In this document: positions 47,628-56,443 of the stretch, piece after piece | Layout of the letters: each line of letters starts with the position of its first letter | Numbering within the stretch: position 1 is the first letter of the stretch | Source of the DNA: Puniceicoccaceae bacterium | GTDB taxonomy: Bacteria > Verrucomicrobiota > Verrucomicrobiia > Opitutales > Coraliomargaritaceae | DNA length: 64,000 nucleotides | Reading direction: 5' to 3' | Assembly (NCBI GenBank): GCA_017854655.1 | Contig: JAFMHF010000002.1 | Span: 1 to 64,000 of the forward strand | Program-made: the position numbers and the translations under genes | Notes under the pieces: model-generated | Told to the model about the DNA's origin: nothing | Databases searched by the model: none | Seen by the model: only the letters and a program-made list of their open reading frames with translations

Positions 47628-48263
47628 CTAACTTAGCGACGCACCCAGCCCGACTGCGGTGAGGATTTCGAAGGCCTTTTGGCTGTGTTCGATCAGTTTG
47701 TCGAGATTGCGTAGGGTGAGGAGCTGAAAGGTCATTTCGCTCTCGCTGACTTTTATTTCGAGGTCGAGTGGAATCAGCCTGAGTTCGAATGAGCTGCCGT
47801 CCGGCTCGTAGGTGAGATATTGCGCGATTTCGTCAATGTCTTCGATCGCGTCGATTTTTTCGTCGATATTGATCGAGCCGGGAAATTCGACGATCAGCGT
47901 CTCGCAGTGGTGCGTGAAGCAGGCGTGAAAACGCTCGTCTCCGACGATCTCGGGATTGTGCAGCGCGACGATTGCGGTGGTCAGTTGATAATTCTTCGGA
48001 TCTTCAGGACTTTGATCGATCCGCACTTGTAGGTCGAAGTCGGGCGTCTTTATACAGCCGAAGCCATCTTCGCAGGTGTAGTCGAATGTGCGCCGTTTGT
48101 AGCCAAACAGGCTGCGTATGTCGGTATAGAATTGATCGATCAGTTCTTTGACATTCTCATGGCCAACTTTACGTACAAAGGCTTGCGCTGCCGCGTGGTG
48201 ACCGTCGGGCAGGTGATGGCTCTTTTGATAGCCTTTCAAGCGGCGCACGCGTCCCTCAACCAT
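47628..48263 (-). CDS. Hypothetical protein
   Basis: 211-aa ORF from MVEGRVRRLKGYQKSHHLPDGHHAAAQAF; ORF track extends to 48413; no family recognised. Confidence 0.6.
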   Translation of the reverse strand: MVEGRVRRLKGYQKSHHLPDGHHAAAQAFVRKVGHENVKELIDQFYTDIRSLFGYKRRTFDYTCEDGFGCIKTPDFDLQVRIDQSPEDPKNYQLTTAIVALHNPEIVGDERFHACFTHHCETLIVEFPGSINIDEKIDAIEDIDEIAQYLTYEPDGSSFELRLIPLDLEIKVSESEMTFQLLTLRNLDKLIEHSQKAFEILTAVGLGASLS

Positions 48264-48483
48264 GCCAACGATGCGGCTTTGGAGGGCGGGGGAGTTACAA
48301 TCTGGAGTTTCGGCGTCGATGGTGAAAAGGGAAGAAGGGAATGAGAGCGGTAAAAGCGGCGGGTGGAAAGTGGAAAGTGGGCTCTCTACTAGAAATCGTC
48401 GGCTAATTTCCATTTCAGCTTAATATCCGCATCGTATTATTATCGCGGACAAGTAGTGCTTGTTTGAGCCATTGACCGCAATA

Positions 48484-48552
48484 GGAGTGTGGGCGACTCG
48501 CCCACATTGACCCTGTGTTGCTGCAAAGGAGGGCGAGTCGCCCTCCCTCCTT
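48484..48552. repeat. REP-like composite repeat, family C (two hairpins)
   Basis: aggagtgtgggcgactcgcccacattga...aaggagggcgagtcgccctccctcctt; related at 6128..6173 and 49543..49570. Confidence 0.8.
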
Positions 48553-48715
48553 TACCCTTTTCCCACTAATCAACGAACAACCATAAAAAAGGTGGGATTG
48601 AGTCGATTACCTGCTGGGATCCGAGTTCAGATGTGGCTTCATTCTAAGTTTCTTACTTTAACCCTTTACAAGCCGCTGCAAAAGCTGTGTTTTCCCCATC
48701 TTTTCCAACTTTCTC

Positions 48716-48907
48716 ATGCAGAAAACACGTAAATCCATCGCCAAACGCTTCAAGAAGACAGGCACCGGTAAACTCTTGCGTCGCACGCCAGGGCACCGTC
48801 ACCTCCTTCGTAATAAGAGTGTCAAGCAACGTCGCCGTGCAGGTCAAAGCAAACTGGTCGCTCCCGGCCAACGCGCTAACCTCATTCGCGGATTGCCTTT
48901 CGCTTAA
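48716..48907 (+). CDS. rpmI: 50S ribosomal protein L35
   Basis: MQKTRKSIAKRFKKTGTGKLLRRTPGHRHLLRNKSVKQRRRAGQSKLVAPGQRANLIRGLPFA. Confidence 0.93.
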   Translation: MQKTRKSIAKRFKKTGTGKLLRRTPGHRHLLRNKSVKQRRRAGQSKLVAPGQRANLIRGLPFA

Positions 48908-48999
48908 GTCGAAGAACGTTTGATACTAAAACTCACGCTAGTCGGGTAACATGAAAATGGGCGACCCGACAGCGACCAAATCGAGAGATTATATAAAAC

Positions 49000-49368
49000 A
49001 TGCCTAGAGCAACTAATGGTCCGGCAACCTTAAAACGCCGCAAGAAAGTTCTGAAAAAAGCCAAAGGCTATTTCGGAAATAAATCACGTCTCTTTCGCTA
49101 TGCGAAGGATGCAGTCGACCACGCGGAAGTTTACGCTTACCGCGACCGTCGCAAAAAGAAGTCCGAGTTCCGTTCACTCTGGATCGTTCGTATCAATGCT
49201 GCATGCCGTGCAAATGGCATCAACTACAGTCGTTTCATCCGTGGCCTCAAGGCTGCTGAGATCGATATGGACCGTAAGCAGCTCTCCGAGCTAGCGATTC
49301 ACGATGAAGTCGCTTTCAACACTTTAGTTGAAAAGGCAAAAGAAGCGAACACAGCACCTGCTGCTTAA
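49000..49368 (+). CDS. rplT: 50S ribosomal protein L20
   Basis: [80 protein letters not shown]. Confidence 0.97.
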   Translation: MPRATNGPATLKRRKKVLKKAKGYFGNKSRLFRYAKDAVDHAEVYAYRDRRKKKSEFRSLWIVRINAACRANGINYSRFIRGLKAAEIDMDRKQLSELAIHDEVAFNTLVEKAKEANTAPAA

Positions 49369-49395
49369 ACTTCGGACTTAACATAAGTCTTTCTT

Positions 49396-49426
49396 AAGGC
49401 CGTCCCGTCTCGGGGCGGCCTTTTTT
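49396..49426 (+). terminator. rplT terminator
   Basis: aaggccgtcccgtctcggggcggcctttttt. Confidence 0.85.
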
Positions 49427-49678
49427 ATGGCTGCTGCTTATTCAGTGGGGCAATCGAAACGTGAAAAGTTGTGACGTTACGGGACAGACTGCCTGGCCAG
49501 TTCGCCGAAGCCTAGAGGTCGAAAGACGGGAGTCTGTGTTGTCGGAGTGTGGGCGACTCGCCCACATCTGTGTATCCACCGCTCTCTGTTGCCGTGTTAT
49601 TCGCTATGCGGCTACATTCCGACGACACGGAGGTTGTCCCTCCCCGTTGACTCGAGCCCTAATCGCATTTGCGCGCAC

Positions 49679-49710
49679 AAAAAAGCCCGCCGTGTTGACG
49701 GGCGGGCTTT
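49679..49710 (-). terminator. clpP terminator
   Basis: aaaaaagcccgccgtgttgacgggcgggcttt read on minus strand. Confidence 0.8.
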
Positions 49711-49730
49711 CGAAACTGGCTTCGGAGCGC

Positions 49731-50309
49731 TTAGATCTTTTCGACGATCGCATCGGCAAGGCCGTAAGCGATGGCTTCCTTCGCGGTCATGTAAAAATCG
49801 CGGTCCGTGTCTTGCTGGATCTTTGCAAGCTTCTGGCCTGAGCTTTCTGCGAGGATCGCGTTGAGCTCGTCGCGCAGACGTTCCATTTCCATCGCTTGAA
49901 TGTGGATGTCCACGGCTACAGCGACCATTTGGCCGGAGATGAGCGGTTGGTGGATCAATACGCGTGAGTGCGGGTAGAGGAAGCGGTTGCCCTTGTCAGC
50001 GCCGCAGAGCAGAATTGAACCCATGCTGGCGGCCATACCGGTGACGATCACTTTGATCGGTGAGCTGATCAGCTTCATGGTGTCATATACTGCCATGCCA
50101 GCTGTGATAGAGCCACCTGGAGTGTTGACGTAGAAGGTGATCTCTTTGCCCGGAGCGTCTGCTTCGAGATAGAGGAGTTTCTCGGTGATATCGCGAGCGG
50201 ATTTATCCGAGACTTCGCCCCAAAGAAATACTTTACGTTCCTTGAGGAATGTTTCCTGGATTTTTGGGCCTGCGCCTTTGTCTGCGTCTTTTGTTTTTTT
50301 GTCTGCCAT
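49731..50309 (-). CDS. clpP: ATP-dependent Clp protease proteolytic subunit family
   Basis: ITFYVNTPGGSITAGMAVYDTM...VTGMAASMGSILLCGADKGNRFLYPHSRVLIHQPL...DTDRDFYMTAKEAIAYGLAD. Confidence 0.93.
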   Translation of the reverse strand: MADKKTKDADKGAGPKIQETFLKERKVFLWGEVSDKSARDITEKLLYLEADAPGKEITFYVNTPGGSITAGMAVYDTMKLISSPIKVIVTGMAASMGSILLCGADKGNRFLYPHSRVLIHQPLISGQMVAVAVDIHIQAMEMERLRDELNAILAESSGQKLAKIQQDTDRDFYMTAKEAIAYGLADAIVEKI

Positions 50310-50361
50310 GAGAATTATTTGGTATCGATTAAATGTGAAAAAAGAAAAGTTGGTAAGTGAC

Positions 50362-50805
50362 TTAGCCTTCGATCTTATCGACCCGGCGTTGGTGGCGGCC
50401 ACCTTCGAAATCAGCGTCGAGCCAGATGCCGACGATCTTGAGCGCCATTGCTTCGGAAACTGGTCGGGCGCCGATGGAGATACAGTTGGCATCGTTGTGC
50501 TCTTTAGTCATCTGCGCGGACCATTCGTCCCAGCAGAGGCCGCAGCGCACGCCTTTGACCTTGTTGGCGACAATGGCTTCGCCGTTGCCGCTACCGCCGA
50601 GCACGATGCCGTAATCGGCTTTGCCTTCTGCCACCGCCTCAGCTGCAGGGCGGATGAAGTCGGGATAATCGCAGGACTCGGTCGAGTCGCAGCCACAATC
50701 GATGACTTGGTGGCCACGGTCGCGTAGAAATTGAATGATTGGCGCCTTGAGGGGAAACCCTGCGTGGTCGGTGCCGATGGAAACTGTAAGGGACGTTTTG
50801 CTCAT
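50362..50805 (-). CDS. rpiB: Ribose 5-phosphate isomerase B
   Basis: IGTDHAGFPLKAPIIQFL...YPDFIRPAAEAVAEGKADYGIVLGGSGNGEAIVANKVKGVRCGLCWDEWSAQMTKEHNDANCISIGAR. Confidence 0.92.
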   Translation of the reverse strand: MSKTSLTVSIGTDHAGFPLKAPIIQFLRDRGHQVIDCGCDSTESCDYPDFIRPAAEAVAEGKADYGIVLGGSGNGEAIVANKVKGVRCGLCWDEWSAQMTKEHNDANCISIGARPVSEAMALKIVGIWLDADFEGGRHQRRVDKIEG

Positions 50806-50874
50806 TGGAAGCAAACAGTAAAAACGTGCTGCGACGAGGAGGGCAATACGTAATCTAATGAAATACGAATCGGT

Positions 50875-51075
50875 TTATTTAGCTTTAAATAAAGCGGCAT
50901 CCAGAATGGACCAAAGGTGTATGATCCAGCCGAGCAGGACGACCCAGAGAGCCGCGGCTAGGAGGAATTGGACGATGGCGATAAGTAGGCGGCCTTGTAC
51001 GAGCTGCCCGAGTCCCGGAATGAAGAAGCTGCAAAGTGCGGCAATGACGTTGCCTGCGGATCCTTGTTGTGTCAT
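50875..51075 (-). CDS. Small (66-aa) two-TM membrane protein
   Basis: MTQQGSAGNVIAALCSFFIPGLGQLVQGRLLIAIVQFLLAAALWVVLLGWIIHLWSILDAALFKAK. Confidence 0.7.
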   Translation of the reverse strand: MTQQGSAGNVIAALCSFFIPGLGQLVQGRLLIAIVQFLLAAALWVVLLGWIIHLWSILDAALFKAK

Positions 51076-51179
51076 ATCGTTGGGAATTAAGAGGATGAAT
51101 CAAAATGAAAATTTGTTTTTGATCGAAGTATTCAGTGATTTCAAGCCTAGGTCTGGTCGGTTTTATTGAAATTCAGATG

Positions 51180-51228
51180 AAAAAAGAGTTGCTTCAGCTC
51201 CTGAAGCACCTAACTTCCGCTCTTTTTT
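51180..51228 (+). promoter_or_regulatory. Terminator-like leader hairpin upstream of rpmG
   Basis: Outer stem aaaaaagag/ctctttttt (9 bp, perfect), inner stem tgcttcag-ctc-ctgaagca (8 bp, perfect); no plus-strand gene upstream. Confidence 0.5.
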
Positions 51229-51253
51229 CAAAATCCAACAGAGAATTTTTAGT

Positions 51254-51424
51254 ATGGCAAGAGAACACGTAATGATCGAATGCACTGAGGCACGCGCCGA
51301 GGGCAAACCAGTATCCCGCTATATGACCAGCCGCGATAAAAAGCAGCAGCCAGATCGCGTTGAGAAAAAGAAGTATAACAAGTTTCTTCGTCGTCATACA
51401 CTGCACCGCGAAATCAAGAACTAA
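51254..51424 (+). CDS. rpmG: 50S ribosomal protein L33
   Basis: Translated directly: [56 protein letters not shown]; missed by ORF track (56 aa). Confidence 0.92.
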   Translation: MAREHVMIECTEARAEGKPVSRYMTSRDKKQQPDRVEKKKYNKFLRRHTLHREIKN

Positions 51425-51452
51425 TCTTTTTTGGCATTTGTGCCTATTTTTG

Positions 51453-51481
51453 AAAACCCGCCTGAGAAGGCGGGTTTTTTT
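51453..51481 (+). terminator. rpmG terminator
   Basis: aaacccgcctgagaaggcgggttttttt. Confidence 0.85.
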
Positions 51482-51650
51482 GTGCCTGTGTGTGGAGGGA
51501 AATGCTCCGTCATTTCCATTAGTTAAATCAGGATTCACTGAGTCTCTCGGTGGCAACGACGGAGCATTGCCCTTCACGGATTAAGGCCTACTTGAGGCAA
51601 TGCGGGCGACGCGGAGGTCGCCCCTCCCTGGATCCCATCATTCCGCCCAC

Positions 51651-51681
51651 AAAAAACCTCAGCTGAATCACTGAGGTTTTT
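51651..51681 (-). terminator. Terminator of small hypothetical gene
   Basis: aaaaaacctcagctgaatcactgaggttttt. Confidence 0.75.
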
Positions 51682-51687
51682 GAAAGT

Positions 51688-51927
51688 TTATTTTTTTCTG
51701 GGCGATCGCTCGCTGCGCCAGTTCTCGCGGTGCTTTCGAATCCAGTCGAGCAGGGCACGTTCGAAACCAATGTCTTTACCCTTTTTTTCCGATTCAATCC
51801 ATTTGTGACGAAGGATTTCTTCGCGCTCTGCGAGGAACTCTTGATATAAACTGGAACGCTCTGCGAAGCCTTTGGAGGGCTTTGCGTTGGTGGTTGTGGG
51901 TGACATATCTTTTTTATCCTTACTCAT
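51688..51927 (-). CDS. Small hypothetical protein (DUF4032-like C-terminal motif)
   Basis: EEILRHKWIESEKKGKDIGFERALLDWIRKHRENWR. Confidence 0.6.
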   Translation of the reverse strand: MSKDKKDMSPTTTNAKPSKGFAERSSLYQEFLAEREEILRHKWIESEKKGKDIGFERALLDWIRKHRENWRSERSPRKK

Positions 51928-52028
51928 TACAGGCAATTTGCCTTTGGGTTGATCGCTATACTTGATACTTAATGACAAGGCTTTCGGTGGCTAGTTCAAA
52001 ATTAAAACAATGGAGTTTTAACGAAAAA

Positions 52029-53099
52029 CTATGCGTTTAATTGCTCGATGATCTGGCGGGCGACTTTGAAGAATTCCTTCGCTGCCACAGATTCGGGCTC
52101 GCTGACGACAATCGGGATGCCGTTGTCGCAGCCGATACGAATCGAGGGATCGATTGGTATTTCGCCCAAAAGTGGCGTGCCGAGACTGTTTGCAGTACTT
52201 GCGCCGCCGCCTTCACCAAATAGCTGCTGGCGTGTGCCATCTGCGTTTTCGAGGTAGCTCATGTTCTCGACTACGCCTAGATACGGCACGTTGACCTTTT
52301 CAAACATGCGCGCGCCGCGTCGAGCTACATTGGATGCCGCTGGCTGAGGCGTCGTCACGATCACTGCACCGTCGAGCGGGATGGTTTGCACTAAAGAGAG
52401 CTGTGCATCGCCAGTGCCTGGTGGCAGGTCGACGACGAGAATTTCCAATTCACCCCAATTCACGTTTTGCGCGAACTGTTGAATGGTCTTCATGATCATT
52501 GGGCCACGCCAGACGACTGGAGTGTCCTCGTCTACTAGGAATCCCATCGACATGGTGCGCACGCCGAAATTTTCCAATGGTACGATTAAGTCGTTCTCGA
52601 TTTCTGGGCGTCCGCAGGCGCCGAGCATCAGAGGGATGGAAGGGCCATAAATGTCGCAGTCCATAATGCCGACGCCAGCCTTGCCGTCTGCTGCAAGCAG
52701 GCGTTGTAGTGCGCAGGCTAGATTCACGGTGACGGTGGACTTACCGACGCCGCCCTTGCCGCTGGCGACTGCGATGGCGTACTTCACCTGCTGCATGGCA
52801 GCGCTGTTAGTAGGCGTGCTACCGTTGGCTCCGCCAGTCGGACTGGGCTGATTTTTTGGCTGGGAAATTTCCATGCGGACTTTAACGTCCTGAATCCCAT
52901 CGAGTGCGCCCACTACCGACTTGATGTCGGCAGCAATCTGCTCGGGGATTTTGGTATCCGCAGTGGTGATTTCGACGCTGATCAGGGCTTCGCCATCCTT
53001 TAGGTCGACGTCTCTGACGAGGCCGAAGGAGATGATGTCACGGCTAAACCCTGGGAATTTGACCGTCTTAAGAGCTGCTTTGATGCTTTCTGTGTCCAC
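52029..53099 (-). CDS. Mrp/NBP35 family ATP-binding protein
   Basis: YAIAVASGKGGVGKSTVTVNLA...MDCDIYGPSIPLMLG...VDLPPGTGDAQLSLVQTIPLDGAVIVTTPQ; GTG start at 53099 preferred over track start 53222. Confidence 0.93.
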   Translation of the reverse strand: MDTESIKAALKTVKFPGFSRDIISFGLVRDVDLKDGEALISVEITTADTKIPEQIAADIKSVVGALDGIQDVKVRMEISQPKNQPSPTGGANGSTPTNSAAMQQVKYAIAVASGKGGVGKSTVTVNLACALQRLLAADGKAGVGIMDCDIYGPSIPLMLGACGRPEIENDLIVPLENFGVRTMSMGFLVDEDTPVVWRGPMIMKTIQQFAQNVNWGELEILVVDLPPGTGDAQLSLVQTIPLDGAVIVTTPQPAASNVARRGARMFEKVNVPYLGVVENMSYLENADGTRQQLFGEGGGASTANSLGTPLLGEIPIDPSIRIGCDNGIPIVVSEPESVAAKEFFKVARQIIEQLNA

Positions 53100-53335
53100 T
53101 GTATGTTTTGGTTGAAGAATTGAGCAGAGTGAAACTCTCTGGCTGCGACTCAACACGAATCGAATAAATATACGCGAAAGAGTCGATTTTGTTGAGAATA
53201 CCCAGTCGGATCTCCGTTTCACTTTATTAAAAAAGCATAGCTTCTGAACTTTGCTGCGTTTCCGAATGATTTAAAATGTTTGTTGTAGTGGATTTGCGTT
53301 TGCGGTTCTTGGAAGCCTAGGACTATTTATTACAT

Positions 53336-54532
53336 ATGCGCATATTTCATTATCTTCTGCTTCTTATTGCTTCGATTTCTTTGCTGACGACTGCTGTTTC
53401 GGCTCAGGTGATTGATATTGGCGATGCTGTTCGCCAAGGTGAGGGGCGTTTGGCAATTGCAGTGGACAGCACCGATGCAGCGCTAGCAAAGTTGGCACGA
53501 CGGGCGTTTGCTCTGCATGGCGGTTATACGGTGACGACCGCAGCGAAGTCGGCTTACACCTTCCAAATCGAGCGTGCTAGTGGCTCGTCGGTGACGCTTA
53601 CGATTGGCTCTGGCCAGCCAGTGCAGGAACAGTTGCGCCGCGTGGTGCCGGGGCGCAATTTGCAAAACGCTACCCTTCGCGCCTGCGATCTGGCGGTTGA
53701 GGCAACTTTGCATACAAAAGGGTTCTTTGCGGGTAAGTTGGCCTTTATTGGTAAGCAGCGTGGTGTGTCCGAGGTATATACGAGTGACTTGTTGTTTAAT
53801 CGTGTACGTCCGTTAACTGCGGATCGTGCGTTGGTGACTGGTCCTAGTTGGTCGCCAGATGGTACCAAGCTGCTCTACACGACTTATTATAAAACAGGTT
53901 TTCCTGATATTTATATGATTGATCTGCTGAGTGGTCGTAAGATCCCAGTGGCGACTTATAAGGGCACTAATTCTGGCGGCGAGTATAGCCCGAATGGCCG
54001 GAGTGTTGCGATGTCGCTCTCGAGTGCTGGTAACGCAGAGATTTTTGTGGCTGCATCGATCGACAGTAAGCCGCGTCGTTTGACGATAAATAAAAGCTTA
54101 GAAACGTCGCCGACATGGTCTCCAGATGGTCGCCGTTTGGCCTTTACTTCGGATGCCCGTGGAAAGCCTCAGATTTATGAGATGTCTGCCAATGGTGGGC
54201 CGATGCGTCGCATCCCGACCAATGTCAGTAGCTATTGCTCCGAGCCGACATGGAACCCGATTAAAGAGAACTTGATCGCCTTTACCGCAGCAGTGAGCGG
54301 TGGTTTTCAAATCGCGTTGTATGATTTTAAGACTCGTTCGAGCCAGATTCTGACCACCGTGTCACAGTCTGCGGTTGAACCAACTTGGATGAATGATGGT
54401 CGTCATTTGGTGTTCACACAGCGTCAAAACGGGCGAATGCGCCTGATGTTGCTGGATACTGAAACCAAAAAAGTTAGTTCGCTGCACGTGCCAGACTTTG
54501 GTGATGCGTCGTCGGCGAGCTTCGTTTATTAA
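53336..54532 (+). CDS. TolB-like beta-propeller periplasmic protein
   Basis: Signal peptide; WSPDGTKLLYTTYYKTGFPDIYMIDLLSGRKI and further PD40 repeats (YSPNGRSVAMSLSSAGNAEIFV, WSPDGRRLAFTSDARGKPQIYEM). Confidence 0.85.
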   Translation: MRIFHYLLLLIASISLLTTAVSAQVIDIGDAVRQGEGRLAIAVDSTDAALAKLARRAFALHGGYTVTTAAKSAYTFQIERASGSSVTLTIGSGQPVQEQLRRVVPGRNLQNATLRACDLAVEATLHTKGFFAGKLAFIGKQRGVSEVYTSDLLFNRVRPLTADRALVTGPSWSPDGTKLLYTTYYKTGFPDIYMIDLLSGRKIPVATYKGTNSGGEYSPNGRSVAMSLSSAGNAEIFVAASIDSKPRRLTINKSLETSPTWSPDGRRLAFTSDARGKPQIYEMSANGGPMRRIPTNVSSYCSEPTWNPIKENLIAFTAAVSGGFQIALYDFKTRSSQILTTVSQSAVEPTWMNDGRHLVFTQRQNGRMRLMLLDTETKKVSSLHVPDFGDASSASFVY

Positions 54533-54534
54533 TA

Positions 54535-54622
54535 GTAGGCGACTTGCTTTAGCTGGTCGCCCGGATGGTTGATTTGGTCGCGTTTGTTGCAGTCGATCCG
54601 CCAGCTAAAGCAAGCGGACTAC
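54535..54622. repeat. RAYT-flanking REP hairpin, left copy
   Basis: Perfect 14-bp stem cttgctttagctgg / ccagctaaagcaag around a 44-nt loop. Confidence 0.9.
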
Positions 54623-54721
54623 GACATAGAACTTGCTCGGGGTGAAGTGGCATGTTTAATTGTCGTTGTGTTTGATGGTGCTCAGTCTGTCTTTCCTCCG
54701 ATTGATTGCTGGTCGGGCACC

Positions 54722-55306
54722 ATGCGCGGCGTCTATTACGATCAACTTCCGCATTGGGTTGTTGATCGCGGTTATTATTCACTGATGTTTCGCTGCCGAG
54801 GTAGTTTACCCGATGCGGTGCTGTTACGCCTTTCTGAAATCAATCAGAATCAACAGGGGATTGTCACGCGCGATCAACAGGCATTAGAGCAACAGCGTCG
54901 CTCTTTCAAAATACTAGAAGCGTATTTGGATCGGTCGCAGGGCTTTGCTCCGTTCCATGACGATGCTGTGCGAGGCGCTTTTCATGATTATTTGCAGGAG
55001 TATGATGTGGGAGGACTCAGGTTTCAGCACTGGGTAATTATGCCGAATCACCTGCATTTGTTAACTGCCCCGCTGAATTGTGAGCGTATTGAATGTTTCA
55101 AGAGTGCGATGACGCAGTTCAAATTGCGTTCGACCCAAATGTTGAATCGAACACTTGGACGTCGGGGGGGATTTTGGCAGTCGCATCAATATGATCGTTG
55201 GGTGCGTAATGAACGTGAGTATCATCGGTGGCAGAAGTATTTTAAGGACAACCCAGTGAAGGCTGGCTTGTGTCAGCAGCCAGAGTGTTGGGTAGGTTTG
55301 CAGTAG
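54722..55306 (+). mobile_element. REP-associated tyrosine transposase (RAYT, Y1_Tnp/IS200-like)
   Basis: MRGVYYDQLPHWVVDRGYYSLMFRCRGSLPD...HWVIMPNHLHLLTAPL (HUH-type HLH)...FWQSHQYDRWVRNEREYHRWQKYFKDNPVKAGL; ORF track 54569..55306. Confidence 0.92.
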
Positions 55307-55316
55307 GCGACTGGTC

Positions 55317-55404
55317 GTAGGCGCCTTGCTTTAGCTGGTCGCTCAGATGGTTGATAGGGTCGCGATGGTTGCAGTTGGGCAGCCAGCTAAAGCAAGCTGC
55401 CTAC
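55317..55404. repeat. RAYT-flanking REP hairpin, right copy
   Basis: gtaggcgccttgctttagctgg ... ccagctaaagcaagctgcctac, 22-bp stem with 2 mismatches; same orientation as left copy. Confidence 0.9.
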
Positions 55405-55457
55405 GTTGTAGAACAGGGACGTTGCTTTTCACGTAAAAGCTGTCCTATCTTGTCGGC

Positions 55458-56291
55458 ATGAATTGGAAAAAAGTCCGTGAGTTTGAGGAGATCATTTATG
55501 AGAAGTGCGATGGTGTTGCGAAAGTGACGATTAATCGCCCGCATCGGCGTAACGCATTTACCCCGGATACCGTATCCGAGATGATCGAGGCTTTCACCGA
55601 TGCACGTGAAGATACGTCAGTCGGTGTCGTGCTACTGACTGGATTTAATCCACAGACAGACGGTAAGTTCGCATTCTGTGCGGGCGGCGATCAAAAGATT
55701 CGTGGCCATAAAGAGGGCGGCTATATCGGCAAAGATGGTGTGCCGCGCCTGAACGTGCTCGATTTGCAGAAGCTGATCCGTTCGATGCCGAAGGTCGTGA
55801 TCGCGCTGGTTGCCGGCTTTGCTGTCGGCGGCGGGCATGTGTTGCACGTGGTGTGCGATATGACGATCGCGGCGGATAATGCCGTGTTTGGTCAAACTGG
55901 ACCCAAGGTCGGTAGCTTTGACGGTGGTTTCGGTTCGAGCTATTTGGCGCGTATAGTCGGCCACAAAAAGGCGCGCGAGATTTGGTATTTGTGCCGTCAA
56001 TATAATGCGCAAGAGGCGCTGGATATGGGATTGGTCAATAAGGTCGTACCTTACGAGGAACTCGAAGCCGAAGGATTTGAATGGGCGCAGCAAGTAATGA
56101 ATCATAGCCCACTGTCGATTCGTTGCCTCAAGTCGGCGTTCAATGCGGATGTCGATGGTCAGCAAGGCCTACAAGAATTGGCGGGTAATGCGACGATGCT
56201 CTACTATCTCACCGAAGAGGGCGAGGAAGGCCGCAAAGCATGGAACGAAAAGCGCGAGCCCAATTTCAGGAAATATCCTTGGCTACCGTAG
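55458..56291 (+). CDS. menB: 1,4-dihydroxy-2-naphthoyl-CoA synthase
   Basis: [36 protein letters not shown]...[22 protein letters not shown]...[47 protein letters not shown]. Confidence 0.95.
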   Translation: MNWKKVREFEEIIYEKCDGVAKVTINRPHRRNAFTPDTVSEMIEAFTDAREDTSVGVVLLTGFNPQTDGKFAFCAGGDQKIRGHKEGGYIGKDGVPRLNVLDLQKLIRSMPKVVIALVAGFAVGGGHVLHVVCDMTIAADNAVFGQTGPKVGSFDGGFGSSYLARIVGHKKAREIWYLCRQYNAQEALDMGLVNKVVPYEELEAEGFEWAQQVMNHSPLSIRCLKSAFNADVDGQQGLQELAGNATMLYYLTEEGEEGRKAWNEKREPNFRKYPWLP

Positions 56292-56298
56292 CGGGAAA

Positions 56299-56443
56299 GT
56301 AGAAGCGACACTCTTGTCGCTTTTGCTGTTCAGTATTGTCCTCCTGGCATAAAGCCAGTCGCTAAGAAGAGTTGTAGCGAGCGGGTTTATCCCGCGATTT
56401 TCAGATACGTTTCAAAGTAAGCGACAAGAGTGTCGCTTCCACT
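56299..56443. repeat. Inverted pair of REP-like repeats (family A) enclosing a family B copy
   Basis: gtagaagcgacactcttgtcgctt (56299) and aagcgacaagagtgtcgcttccac (56420), 24-bp inverted match with 1 mismatch. Confidence 0.85.

Noticed and set aside
50185-50727. 180-aa plus-strand ORF overlapping clpP/rpiB
   Set aside because: Antisense to two confident genes.
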